Made by a program: the position numbers and the translations under genes. From the NCBI RefSeq assembly GCF_014650435.1, contig NZ_BMUY01000002.1:248001-312000 (forward strand): a stretch of DNA of 64,000 bases, given 5' to 3'. Under the pieces are notes generated by a model. That model saw only the letters and a list, made by a program, of their open reading frames with translations. It made no database searches and was not told the DNA's origin. This document shows positions 54,892-63,800 of this stretch, piece after piece (position 1 is the first letter of the stretch; each line of letters begins with the position of its first letter). Source of the DNA: Streptomyces tendae (GTDB taxonomy: Bacteria > Actinomycetota > Actinomycetes > Streptomycetales > Streptomycetaceae).

Positions 54892-55784
54892 GTGCCGTCT
54901 TGCGCGCCCAGGGCCTGGGCAAGAGGTACAAGCAGCGCTGGGCGCTGCAGAACTGCGACCTGGACATCCCTTCCGGCCGGGTGGTGGGCCTGGTCGGCCC
55001 CAACGGAGCGGGCAAGTCGACTCTGTTGAACCTGGCCTCCGGCATGCTGCGGCCGTCGGCCGGGACCATCGAGGTGTGCGGTGGCCGTCCTGCCGAGGGT
55101 GTGGAACAGCTGGCCAAGGTCGGCTTCGTCGCCCAGGACACCCCGGTCTACGCCGCGCTGAGCGTCGCCGACCACCTCGACTTCGGCAAACGCCTCAACC
55201 CGAACTGGGACGAGGGCCTGGCTCGCGACCGGATCCGTCGCCTCGGCCTGGATCCCAAGCAGAAGGCCGGCAAGCTGTCCGGCGGCCAGCGCGCGCAGCT
55301 CGCTCTCACCCTGGGCATCGCCAAGCGCCCGGAACTGCTGATCCTGGACGAGCCGGTCGCGGCCCTGGACCCGCTCGCCCGACGGGAGTTCATGCAGGAC
55401 CTGATGGAGGCCGTCGCCGAACACGAACTGAGCGTCGTGCTCTCCTCCCACCTCGTCTCCGACGTGGAACGGACCTGCGACTACGTCATCGTCCTGGTCG
55501 ACTCCCGGGTGCAGGTGGCCGGCGACATCGACGACCTGGTCGCCTGCCACCACCGGCTCACCGGACCGCGCCGCGACCCGGCCACGCTCCCGGCCGGCCA
55601 GCACGTCATCACGGCCAGCCACACCGAACGGCAGACCACCCTCCTGGTGCGCACCGACACCGCGGTCCACGATCCGTCCTGGACCGTGACTCCCCTTGGC
55701 CTGGAGGACATCGTCCTGGCCTACATGACCCGGCCCGCCGACGCGGTACGTGACACCCGGCCCGCCCTGGAGGTACTCCGATGA
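54888..55784 (+). CDS. ABC transporter ATP-binding protein (YtrB-like)
   Basis: A 298-residue ATPase. Walker A is [11 protein letters not shown], the signature is KLSGGQRAQLALTL, Walker B LLILDEPVAALDP, and the switch His is in SSHLVSDVERTCD. The last 80 residues form an accessory domain. It is coupled to the GntR gene upstream and the permease downstream by 4-nt overlaps. In related operons the system answers cell-envelope-active antibiotics; the substrate here is unknown. Confidence 0.93.
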   Translation: MSAVLRAQGLGKRYKQRWALQNCDLDIPSGRVVGLVGPNGAGKSTLLNLASGMLRPSAGTIEVCGGRPAEGVEQLAKVGFVAQDTPVYAALSVADHLDFGKRLNPNWDEGLARDRIRRLGLDPKQKAGKLSGGQRAQLALTLGIAKRPELLILDEPVAALDPLARREFMQDLMEAVAEHELSVVLSSHLVSDVERTCDYVIVLVDSRVQVAGDIDDLVACHHRLTGPRRDPATLPAGQHVITASHTERQTTLLVRTDTAVHDPSWTVTPLGLEDIVLAYMTRPADAVRDTRPALEVLR

Positions 55785-56791
55785 TCTGGCTGAGCTGGCG
55801 CCAGTTCCGCACCCAGGCCGCCGTGGTGTTCGCCGCGGTGGCCGTCCTCGCCGTCATCCTCGCCGGCACCGGACCGCAGCTGGCCGATCTCTACCGGACG
55901 GCCGGCAGCGGCCTGGTGGACCAGGTCTCCAGTGCGGACCAGACGCTCTACTACACCGGACTGCTGGTCGTGTATGCCGTGCCGGCGGTCATCGGGATGT
56001 TCTGGGGTGCGCCGCTGATCGCCCGGGAACTGGAGACCGGCACCCACTACCTGGCCTGGAACCAGGGCGTCACCCGCACCCGCTGGCTGGCGACCAGGCT
56101 CGGCCTCGGTGCGGCTGCCTCCATGACCGCTGCCGGACTGACCAGCCTCGCGGTGAGCTGGTGGAGCAGCCCCATCGACCGGGCCGTCAACGGCGGCGGC
56201 GCGACGGACACGTACTTCGCGCGGCTCGACCCGGTGGCCTTCGCCGCCCGGGGGGTCGTCCCCATGGCCCATGCCGCCTTCGCCTTCGTCCTGGGCGTCG
56301 CCCTCGGCCTGGTCGTCCGCCGCACCCTGCCCGCGATGGCCACCACGTTCACCCTCTACGCCGTCGTCCAGGTCGCCGTGCCGATGTGGCTCCGGCCTCA
56401 CCTGGCCGCCGCGAGCCGGACCACCGTGGCGATCGAACCCGACGGTGGCCCCATCAGCATCCAGGACGGCGCCAAGCAGATCGTCGCGCACCTCGAAGAC
56501 GTACCCGGGGCCTGGGTCACTTCCCAGCAGACACTGAACGCCGCCGGTCAACCGGCCCCCGTGCCGTCGTCCTTCGCCGACTGCCTGCGCACCGAGTCCG
56601 GTCCTCCCGCACTGCAGCAGATCGACGGCTGCGTCGCCGACCTCGGCGCCCTGGGTTACAAGCAGCAGGTGACGTACCAGCCCGCCGACAACTTCTGGGC
56701 CCTTCAGTGGGCCGAGACCGGGCTGTACCTCGGCCTCGCCCTGGCCCTGACCGGCTTCTGCGCCTGGTGGATCCGCCGGCGAGTGGCCTGA
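55781..56791 (+). CDS. ABC-2-like permease with large extracytoplasmic loop
   Basis: A 336-residue membrane protein, MIWLSWRQFRTQAAVVFAAV at its start, with about six helices. A loop of about 115 residues (from around 200 to 310, containing SFADCLRTESGP and a second Cys in IDGCVADLG) probably faces outward and may hold a disulphide; the last helix is LYLGLALALTGFCAWWI. It completes the GntR-ATPase-permease operon. The large loop may recognise the exported compound. Confidence 0.85.
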   Translation: MIWLSWRQFRTQAAVVFAAVAVLAVILAGTGPQLADLYRTAGSGLVDQVSSADQTLYYTGLLVVYAVPAVIGMFWGAPLIARELETGTHYLAWNQGVTRTRWLATRLGLGAAASMTAAGLTSLAVSWWSSPIDRAVNGGGATDTYFARLDPVAFAARGVVPMAHAAFAFVLGVALGLVVRRTLPAMATTFTLYAVVQVAVPMWLRPHLAAASRTTVAIEPDGGPISIQDGAKQIVAHLEDVPGAWVTSQQTLNAAGQPAPVPSSFADCLRTESGPPALQQIDGCVADLGALGYKQQVTYQPADNFWALQWAETGLYLGLALALTGFCAWWIRRRVA

Positions 56792-56893
56792 CAGCCCTCG
56801 CACCCAGGATGGGACCTCGCGGTCCGGCCCCATGCCCGCAAGGTCGTCCGGTGGACCGGGGTGCCCGGTAGGCCCACCGAATCGGGGACGCTG

Positions 56894-57625
56894 TCAGACC
56901 TGCGCCTGGCCTCCGTCGACGAACCAGTCGACGCCGTTGACGAAGCTGGAGGCGTCCGAGGCCAGGAACGTCGCCACGGCGGCGATCTCGTCCGGGCGGC
57001 CGATCCTGCCGAGCGGCACCTGCGAGGCGAGTTGGTGGTCCGGGCCCACGGCGCCGACCAGGCCCGGGGTCTCGGTCGGGCCGGGGCTCAGCACGTTCAC
57101 CCGGAACTTGCGTTCCCGCGCGCCGAGCGCCCAGCTGCGCACCAGGTTGCGCACCGCCGCCTTCGACGCGCCGTAGATTTCCAGGCTCGGTCCGGGGCGG
57201 AGGGTGCTGGTCGACCCTGTCACCACGATCGAGGCGCCGTCCGACAGCAGGGGCAACGCCTTCTGCACGGTGAAGACCGTGCCCTTCACGTTCGTACCGA
57301 AGGTGGCGTCGATGGCTTCCTCGGTGATCTCACCGAGTTGCTGCGGGACAGCGCTGCCGGCGTTGGCGACAAGCACGTCGATGCGGCCCGCCTCCTCGCG
57401 CACGACCGAGTACAGATCATCGAGGTCGGCCTGTACCGAAACGTCGGCCCGCACACCGGTGGCCGCCGAACCGATCTCGGCGACGGCCGCGTCGAGCGGC
57501 TCCTGACGGCGACCGGCCAGGAACACCCGTGCCCCCTCCGCGGCGAACCGCTTGGCGATGGCAAGCCCGATGCCGCTGTTGGCTCCGGTGACCACCGCCA
57601 CCTTGCCTGCGAGTACTCCCGCCAT
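56894..57625 (-). CDS. Short-chain dehydrogenase/reductase
   Basis: A 243-residue classical SDR. The cofactor motif is VVTGANSGIGLAIAKRF (TGxxxGIG), the NAG motif is VANAGSAVP, and the catalytic residues are Ser in VVTGSTSTLRPG, Tyr and Lys in YGASKAA. The basic residue in FLAGRRQEPL suggests NADP(H). It is divergent from the TetR gene at 57713 with a 53-bp inverted repeat between them, so it is almost certainly the regulated target of that repressor. Substrate unknown; a quinone or small carbonyl compound is plausible. Confidence 0.92.
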   Translation of the reverse strand: MAGVLAGKVAVVTGANSGIGLAIAKRFAAEGARVFLAGRRQEPLDAAVAEIGSAATGVRADVSVQADLDDLYSVVREEAGRIDVLVANAGSAVPQQLGEITEEAIDATFGTNVKGTVFTVQKALPLLSDGASIVVTGSTSTLRPGPSLEIYGASKAAVRNLVRSWALGARERKFRVNVLSPGPTETPGLVGAVGPDHQLASQVPLGRIGRPDEIAAVATFLASDASSFVNGVDWFVDGGQAQV

Positions 57626-57643
57626 AGCGCACCCACTCCTCAG

Positions 57644-57696
57644 TTCTTGACTGGTCCGTCCATAACGCTAGCCGTTATGGACGGACCAGTCAAGAA
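57644..57696. promoter_or_regulatory. 53-bp inverted repeat, TetR operator of the SDR/TetR divergent promoter
   Basis: Two perfectly complementary 24-bp arms (57644-57667 and 57673-57696) flank CTAGC. Each arm contains ACTGGTCCGTCCA or its complement. It lies between the SDR start (57625) and TetR start (57713), so repressor bound here would cover both promoters. Confidence 0.85.
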
Positions 57697-57712
57697 TGGG
57701 TAGACTGCCGCC

Positions 57713-58309
57713 ATGGCACGCCCCAGGAAATTCGACGAGCGGCAGGTACTGGACGCTGCCCGGGAGCGGTTCTGGTCGGGTGGGTACGCCGCCACGCGCA
57801 TGGAAGACATCGCCGAGGCGACAGGGCTCGGCAAAGGCAGCCTGTACGGCGCCTTCGGCGGAAAACAGGCACTGTTCCACCGGGTGTTCGACGATTACTG
57901 CGGCTCCGTCGTCGAGGCCGTGAGCCGGCAGCTGTGCGGCAACGACGAGGACGCCTACGCGCGGCTGTCCGCCCACGTGTACGCGGTGGCGGCCGCGACT
58001 GCCGCGGACACCGCCCACCGCGGATGCCTGTTGGCCAAGGGCGCCGCCGAGCTGGCCGAACACGACGAGACGGTGGCCGGGCGGGCGCGCGCGGCCATCG
58101 AGGCGCTGCAGGCGCTACTGGAGAGCGACATCGCAGCCTGTCAGCGCAATGGCGACATCGCCGCGGACACGGATCCGGGAAGGCTGGCTGCGCTGGTGCT
58201 CGCCGTACTGCGCGGCATCGAAGCGCTGGGCAAGGCCGGAGCGAGCGAGGAAACGCTGACAGATATAGCCCGGACGGCCCTCGCCGTACTGCCCCGCCCC
58301 GCTCACTGA
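57713..58309 (+). CDS. TetR-family transcriptional repressor
   Basis: A 198-residue TetR protein. The N-terminal helix-turn-helix is ARERFWSGGYAATRMEDIAE, then ATGLGKGSLYGAFGGKQALF. The C-terminal ligand domain has the AcnR/NemR-like GCLLAKGAAELAEHDE segment with Cys (HRGCLL). It overlaps the outer edge of the 53-bp operator region and probably represses itself and the SDR. The Cys-containing group often responds to reactive electrophiles. Confidence 0.92.
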   Translation: MARPRKFDERQVLDAARERFWSGGYAATRMEDIAEATGLGKGSLYGAFGGKQALFHRVFDDYCGSVVEAVSRQLCGNDEDAYARLSAHVYAVAAATAADTAHRGCLLAKGAAELAEHDETVAGRARAAIEALQALLESDIAACQRNGDIAADTDPGRLAALVLAVLRGIEALGKAGASEETLTDIARTALAVLPRPAH

Positions 58310-58369
58310 GCTTCCTCGGCCCGGCCACCGGTCGGGAGATGGCCGGGCGCAACGCCGTGCCCCTGGTGA

Positions 58370-59377
58370 TCAGTTGGCCGCCGTGACCGGTTCGGCGGCC
58401 TCCGGGTGCGGTTCCGTACCCGACGCGGCGGGGGTGGCCGCGATCGCCGGGACGTGGCGCAGCAGTGTCGTCACCAGGACCGTCGTCACGAGGATGAGAG
58501 CCGCACTCACGGTGGCTGCCGTCTGCAGCCCTGTGGTGAAGGCGTCCTTCGCCGTGGCCAGCAGTGAGGCGCCGTCCGGGAGGCGTTCCGCGGCGGCGAT
58601 CGCACCGCCTACGGTGTCCTTGGCCTCGGCGGGTGCGTCGTCGGGGATCTCTCCGCGGTAGGCCGCGACCGCGAGAGTGCCAGTGATCGCGATACCCAGG
58701 GCGAGGCCCAGGTCGTATGCGGTCTGACCGGTCGCCGCGGCGGCACCCGCCTTCTCCGCGGGCGCGGCGCCGACCGCCAGGGCCGTGCCGAGGACGCTGA
58801 TAGGGGCGACGCCGAACATGATCACCGTCAGGCCCAGTGAAGCGGTCAGGACTCCCTCGTACAGGGCGATCACCGCGTAGCCGGGGAGTGAGAGCAGCAG
58901 GCCGCCGGCCAGGACGTACGCCGGACGGAACCGGCGGGCGAGGACCGAGGTGAGCTGGGAGCCGGCGATCAGTCCCGCGGCTCCGGGCAACAGCCACAGC
59001 CCGGCCTCCAGCGGCGACTGTCCCGCCACGGCCTGCAGATACTGCGGGACGAGATACTCGACGCCGTTGAGGGCCGTCATCCCGATCAGCAGCGTGAGCA
59101 GCGCCCCCGTGAAGGCCCGGTCGTGAAAGAGCCGCAGCTCCAGCAGCGGCGTGGCCAGCCGGTTCTGCCGACGTACGAACGCGGCGGTGCAGACCGCCCC
59201 GGCCGCGAAGGCGAGGGCGGGCTGCCAGGCGGGGGAACCCGAGGCCAGGCTCTTGATGGCGTACACCACGGGCAGGACGGCCAGCAGGAACAGGGCGACG
59301 CTCGCCGGGTCCAGACGGCCAGGGGCCGGGTCACGGTACTCGGGCAGCAGCGCCCGGGCCGTGACCAGCGCGAGCAT
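58370..59377 (-). pseudogene. MFS transporter, DHA2 type, N-terminal half missing
   Basis: The visible 335 residues begin LLPEYRDPAPGRLDPASVAL, which in 14-helix DHA2 exporters follows helix 6. Helices 7-14 are present (LFLLAVLPVVYAIKSLASGS, then LLGMTALNGVEYLVPQYLQ-like, ending TTVLVTTLLRHVPAI). The first half, with motifs A and C, is absent: the sequence upstream of 59377 switches to a different gene on the other strand. An internal ATG at 59377 could still start translation, but a half-transporter is unlikely to work. It is convergent with the TetR gene. Confidence 0.85.
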
Positions 59378-59394
59378 GGGGAGAGGCGGCCGCG

Positions 59395-60288
59395 TTGGCG
59401 GACCGGTCCGTCCAGCGCCTGCTGCGGGGCGACCTGGCCGCTGCGCGGGAGGACGCGGAGCGCAGCGCGGGGCTGTTCGGGGACGTCGGGGACACGTGCG
59501 GCCAGTTGTGGTCGGTGTACCCGCTGGCGTCGGTCGCCGAGATCCACGGCGACTACGAGCGCGCGGCCCGGCTGCGACAGGCCGGGCTGGACAGCGCCGA
59601 GAAGTTCGGCCTCTCCACCCTGGCCGCGGACCTGCTGTCCGGGCTCGGACGGACGGCACTGCTCACCGGCGACCTCGGCAGGGCGCGGGAGTACCACGAG
59701 CGGTCCCGGCGCCTCGCCGCCGAACTGGGCTTCCGCGCGGGCGAGATCAACGCGGAGCTGGGGCTCGGTCTCGGCGCGCGCCGCGAAGGGCTCCTCGACG
59801 AGGCGGAGGCCCGGATGCGTACGGTCCTGGAATGGCACCGCCAGGTCGGGCTCGACGGGGCGAACGCGCTGATCCTGGCCGAGCTGGGCTTCATCGCGGA
59901 GCTGCGCGGCGACGCGCGCGGTGCGTTGGCCCACCATGAGGAGGGCTACGAAACGGCCCTCACCACCGACGACCCCCGGGCGGTCGCCCTGGCCCTGGAG
60001 GGCCTCGCCGCCGCTCACGCCCTCGCGGACGGCCCCGGGACCGCGGCGCTCCTTCTCGGCGCCGCCTCCGCCGCGCGCGCCGCCACGGGCGCGCCGCTGC
60101 CGGCCGCGGAGCGACTGGACGTCGGCCGCACCACCGCCGCGGCGACCGCCGCGCTGGGGGCGGCGGCCTTCACGGACGCCTTCACGAAGGGGGAGGCGCT
60201 GTCTCCGGAGGCAGCACACGCGCAGGCGCGGGCGCGGACGTCGCGGACCCCGGCCGGCCACCGGCAGGCCGCCGGACCCGGTACGTGA
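59395..60288 (+). pseudogene. C-terminal TPR part of an AfsR/LuxR-type ATPase regulator, 5' truncated
   Basis: About 297 residues of tetratricopeptide repeats (RGDLAAAREDAERSAGLFGD; HGDYERAARLRQAGLDSAEK; TGDLGRAREYHERSRRLAAE; RGDARGALAHHEEGYETALT). The ending ALALEGLAAAHALADGPGTA, then ALLLGAASAARAATGAPLPA, is typical of large SARP- or LuxR-associated ATPase regulators. The ATPase and DNA-binding regions that normally precede it are missing. The frame opens at a stop at 59362-59364 and the only nearby start is a TTG without a clear ribosome site. It is best read as the remnant of a gene cut at the same junction as the MFS remnant. Confidence 0.8.
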
Positions 60289-60412
60289 GCCGGTCCCGGT
60301 ACGTGAGCCGGACCCGCCGGGGTCTCCTCGGCGCCGAGTTGCCGACCGCTCCGCTCCGGGAAAGCCTTGAGTGGCTGTCCCGACCCGTCGCCGCAGGAGA
60401 GGTCAGGTCGCC

Positions 60413-62317
60413 ATGGCCGACAACGCGAAGCTCCCCACCCCCGCCACCGTCGCGGCGAACCGGGCCGCGGTGAGCCGGTACGCCATGGACGACCGACAGG
60501 ACTTCGCCGACAACGACCACGGCTTCATCGCCCCGCTGCCGGGACAGGTCGAGGCGGCCGACGGCCGGATCATCTTCGACCCGGGCTGGTTCGACTACCT
60601 CGCGGAGGACGCTCCGGCACCCGACTCCGTGCATCCCAGCCTGTGGCGCCAGTCGCAGCTCATGGCCAAGAGCGGGCTCTACCGGATCGCCGAGCGCGTC
60701 TTCCAGGTGCGCAACAACGACATCGCCAACCTCACCGTGATCGAGGGCCACACGGGCCTCGTCGTCATCGACTGCACGGGCTCCGTCGAGTCCGCCGCCC
60801 AGTCCATGTCCATGATCCGCGAGCACGTCTCCGACCAGCCCGTGGCCGCCGTCGTCTACACCCACACGCACGTAGACCACTACGGCGGCGTCAAGGGCGT
60901 GGTGAGCGCCGACGACGTGGCCTCGGGCCGGGTCCCGATCCTGGCGCCCGGCACGATCGCCTCGTTCGACAAGTACGCCATCGGCGAGAACGTCATCGCC
61001 GGCAACGCCATGTCCCGGCGGGCCGGTTACGCCTTCGGCAGCCTCCTCGGCAAGAACGCCTGCGGCTGCGTCACCAGCGGCATCGGCATCACGACCACCT
61101 CCGGTGCCACCGTGTCGTACCTCTCCCCCACGGACCCGATCACCGAGACCGGCGCCCGGCGCGAACTCGCCGGGCTGGAGTTCGAGTTCCTGTACGCGCC
61201 GGACACCGAGGCGCCCGAGGAGATGCACATCTGGATCCCGGAGCTGAAGGCCCTCACCTGCGCCGAGAACGCCAACCACACCCTGCACAACATCCAGACC
61301 CTGCGCGGCGCCCGCACCCGCGACGCCCGCAACTTCGCCCGCTACCTGGACGAGACCCTCCAGCGGTGGGGCGACGAGGCGGAACTGCACTACGGCCCGC
61401 ACACCTGGCCCGTCTTCGGCAACGAGAACATCACCGCGTTCCTGGAGTCGCAGCGCGACACCTACAAGTACATCCACGACCAGGCACTGCGGCTGGCGAA
61501 CAAGGGATACACCCCGCTGGAGGCCGCCGAGGTCGTCGAGCTGCCCGATGAGCTGGGCCGCAAGTGGTTCAACCGCGGTTACCACGGCACGCTCCACCAC
61601 GACGTGCGCGCCGTCTTCACCAAGGAACTCGGCCTGTGGGACGGCGACCCGGTCTCCCTCCACCCGCACCCGTCAGTGGAGACCGCCCGCCGTCTGACCG
61701 ACCTGATCGGGCCCGACGCGATCCTCACCGAGGGGCGCCGGGCCTTCGACGCCGGCGACTACCGCTGGGCGGCGCAGATCCTGCACGCCCTGGTCTTCGC
61801 CCAGCCGGACCACCAAGCGGCGCGTGACCTCCAGGCCGACGCCTACGAGCAGATGGGTTACCAGGCCGAGGGCCCGCAGTGGCGCGGCATCTTCCTGACC
61901 GCCGCCAAGGAACTGCGCGAGGGCGTCGCGCCGGCCGCCTTCGCCACCGCCAGCCCGGACTCGATCCTGGCCATGCCGATCGACATCCTCTTCGACTTCG
62001 CCGCCGTCCACCTCGTCGGCGACAAGGCCGCCACGGCCGACCTGCGGATCGACTTCCGCTTCGCCGACACCGACGAGACCTGGACGATGTGGGTCCGCCG
62101 AGGCGTCCTCAACGCCCGTCGCGGCGCCTCGCCCGACACCCGCCTGACGGTCAGCGGCCCCAAGCCCGCCCTCGTCGCCTGCCTCCTGAAGCCGGCCGAC
62201 GCGGAACACCTCGTCGAGGCCGGGAAGATCACCCTCGACGGCGACGAGACCGCCCTGACGACCCTGGCCGGACTCCTCGACGACTTCGACCCGGACTTCG
62301 CCGTCGTCACCCCTTGA
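60413..62317 (+). CDS. Metallo-beta-lactamase-fold alkylsulfatase (SdsA1-like)
   Basis: A 634-residue group III alkylsulfatase. The zinc site is YTHTHVDHYGGVKG (THxHxDH), with further ligands expected in ENVIAGNAMSRR- and ENANHTLHN-type segments; both are present. The middle helical dimer domain runs KWFNRGYHGTLHHDVRAVFT to GYQAEGPQWRGIFL, and the C-terminal SCP-2-like lipid-binding domain is about 515-634 (IDILFDFAAVHLVGDKAATA; KITLDGDETALTTLAGLLDD). These enzymes release alcohols from linear alkyl sulphates such as SDS. No signal peptide is evident. ATG 60413 is the likely start. Confidence 0.93.
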   Translation: MADNAKLPTPATVAANRAAVSRYAMDDRQDFADNDHGFIAPLPGQVEAADGRIIFDPGWFDYLAEDAPAPDSVHPSLWRQSQLMAKSGLYRIAERVFQVRNNDIANLTVIEGHTGLVVIDCTGSVESAAQSMSMIREHVSDQPVAAVVYTHTHVDHYGGVKGVVSADDVASGRVPILAPGTIASFDKYAIGENVIAGNAMSRRAGYAFGSLLGKNACGCVTSGIGITTTSGATVSYLSPTDPITETGARRELAGLEFEFLYAPDTEAPEEMHIWIPELKALTCAENANHTLHNIQTLRGARTRDARNFARYLDETLQRWGDEAELHYGPHTWPVFGNENITAFLESQRDTYKYIHDQALRLANKGYTPLEAAEVVELPDELGRKWFNRGYHGTLHHDVRAVFTKELGLWDGDPVSLHPHPSVETARRLTDLIGPDAILTEGRRAFDAGDYRWAAQILHALVFAQPDHQAARDLQADAYEQMGYQAEGPQWRGIFLTAAKELREGVAPAAFATASPDSILAMPIDILFDFAAVHLVGDKAATADLRIDFRFADTDETWTMWVRRGVLNARRGASPDTRLTVSGPKPALVACLLKPADAEHLVEAGKITLDGDETALTTLAGLLDDFDPDFAVVTP

Positions 62318-62435
62318 CGGATCGAGGACCCGGCCGCTGCTTGTGTCCGGTGACTCGGGCTGCCCGCCGCCGACCGTCTCCGGCTCGCCGGCGTCCTCGT
62401 ACCGGTAGTGGGCGTGGGCGTGCGGCTCGGGGGTC

Positions 62436-62870
62436 TCAGCTTCCGGCTGCGCGCCCGCCGGTGGGCGACGGTGCTGTGCGGGGACGGTGGGCTCGGACGT
62501 CCACCGGTCGGCCGTCGGGATCGCGCACGGTCAGCGTCCACTGCGTGGGCAGTGTCTCGATCTCTCCGGCCGGCCATCCGGCACCGAGGACGCGTTCGCG
62601 GACCTCACGCAGCTGCGCGTAGGTTCCCACGCGGAGTCCCCATCCCGCCCGGCCCAGAGGGTCGAGATCGGTGTGGGGGGCGGTGGCGGTTTCGACGATC
62701 ATCAGGTGGTCGTCCCCGCCGACGTCGACGACCGCGATCCGCGGATCCGTCGAGGTCGCGGCGCGCTCGAACGCGAGCCTCGCTCCGAGCAGTTCCTCGT
62801 AGTACGTCACGAGCCGGTCGAGGTCGCTCGTGGACACGGTCAGATGGTTTATTCCGCACAGATCAGGCAT
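62436..62870 (-). CDS. VOC-fold (glyoxalase/dioxygenase-like) protein
   Basis: A 144-residue protein of two beta-alpha-beta3 units. It begins MPDLCGINHLTVSTSDLDRL with the first metal-ligand His in INHLTV, contains YYEELLGARLAFER, a Glu/His region HLMIVETATAPH, and ends TLTVRDPDGRPVDVRAH, with the Asp-Pro-Asp-Gly of the superfamily. It may be a resistance-type (fosfomycin/bleomycin-like) protein or an isomerase; the family does not allow a choice. Starts at ATG 62870. Confidence 0.85.
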   Translation of the reverse strand: MPDLCGINHLTVSTSDLDRLVTYYEELLGARLAFERAATSTDPRIAVVDVGGDDHLMIVETATAPHTDLDPLGRAGWGLRVGTYAQLREVRERVLGAGWPAGEIETLPTQWTLTVRDPDGRPVDVRAHRPRTAPSPTGGRAAGS

Positions 62871-62904
62871 GGGACGGCCAACTGTAGTCCAATCCCCTTT
62901 CCCC

Positions 62905-63165
62905 TCACGCGAGTTGCGTACGGTCCGCGGCAAGGAGGTCCGGCTCGGCGACGGTGAGGACGGCCTGTCCGGCGATGCCCAGCACGAGGGACAGGGCCGC
63001 CACCAGCATCAGGTCGGCTCCGGCCGGGGTCGACGCCGAGGGCCAGTCCCGGGACCGCAGCTCCTGCTCGGCGGCGAGGCGCACCCCGGTACCGCCCGGC
63101 GTGGTCACCAGCAGGACCCGAGGCCGGGCGGCCGCCGCACGCGCCAGGACGGCGGTCAGGCCCAC
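62905..63165 (-). CDS. Unidentified 86-residue protein coupled to the NuoA-like gene
   Basis: A short frame from GTG 63165 (overlapping the NuoA-like stop by 10 nt) to 62905. It has VGLTAVLARAAAARPRVLLV, a polar middle, and one hydrophobic segment ADLMLVAALSLVLGIAGQAV, ending TVAEPDLLAADRTQLA. In Nuo clusters the next gene would be NuoB, but no NuoB cysteines are present. It may be a small accessory membrane protein; the frame could also be non-coding. Confidence 0.45.
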   Translation of the reverse strand: MGLTAVLARAAAARPRVLLVTTPGGTGVRLAAEQELRSRDWPSASTPAGADLMLVAALSLVLGIAGQAVLTVAEPDLLAADRTQLA

Positions 63166-63506
63166 CGCAGCGCTCCCTCCCGCCATGCGTAGACCACACC
63201 GGTGAGCAGGACGGCGAGGAAGACGAACATCTCGATCACCGCACCGGGCCCCATCGCCGAGATCACCAGCGTCCACGGGTACATGAAGACCATCTCCATG
63301 TCGAAGGCCAGGAAGAGCATCGTCACGGTGTACCAGCGCAGGTGGAAGCGGCTGACCGCGTGTTCCGTCGGCTCCAGTCCCGACCCGAACGGCTGCGCGG
63401 GCAGCGGACCGGACGAGAGCCGAAGCGCCCGGGCCGCTCCGTATGCTCCGGCCACCGCCAGCAGGGCCAGGCCCAGCAAGGCCGGCGCGGCAGTGAAGCC
63501 GCTCAC
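63156..63506 (-). CDS. NADH-quinone oxidoreductase subunit A-like protein
   Basis: A 116-residue NuoA-like membrane protein with three helices. The family core is FHLRWYTVTMLFLAFDMEMV, then FMYPWTLVISAMGPGAVIE, where the Asp/Glu in the second helix are conserved for proton-linked contacts. GGAGG lies 6 nt before the GTG at 63506. No other Nuo subunits are within the window, so this is an isolated NuoA or the edge of a partial cluster of the type that streptomycetes carry besides the main nuo operon. The 294-bp gap 63507-63800 upstream shows nothing. Confidence 0.8.
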   Translation of the reverse strand: MSGFTAAPALLGLALLAVAGAYGAARALRLSSGPLPAQPFGSGLEPTEHAVSRFHLRWYTVTMLFLAFDMEMVFMYPWTLVISAMGPGAVIEMFVFLAVLLTGVVYAWREGALRWA

Positions 63507-63800
63507 CCGATGCCTCCACCCGGGAGGTCTCGCCCACGCCCCCCGACCCGTACGTCGAGGAGCCCGCCGGCAGACGCTGTCCCGCCCGTGCCCCGCGTCG
63601 AACCCATCCGCCGCTCCGTTCCCGCTGAGCCGGAAGCGTGGCCACCCCCGGAGGCAGTGCTACGGCCACGGTGCCGGAGGTGCACACGCCGCGCGAGGCG
63701 GCCGCGTCCATCAGTGCCCGTGGGCGAGTCCACGCGTCAGGCGGGGGAGAAGAGGAGCGGTGCCTGCGTCAGTGCGTCGCGTGACGGGTGCGCGGGCCGG

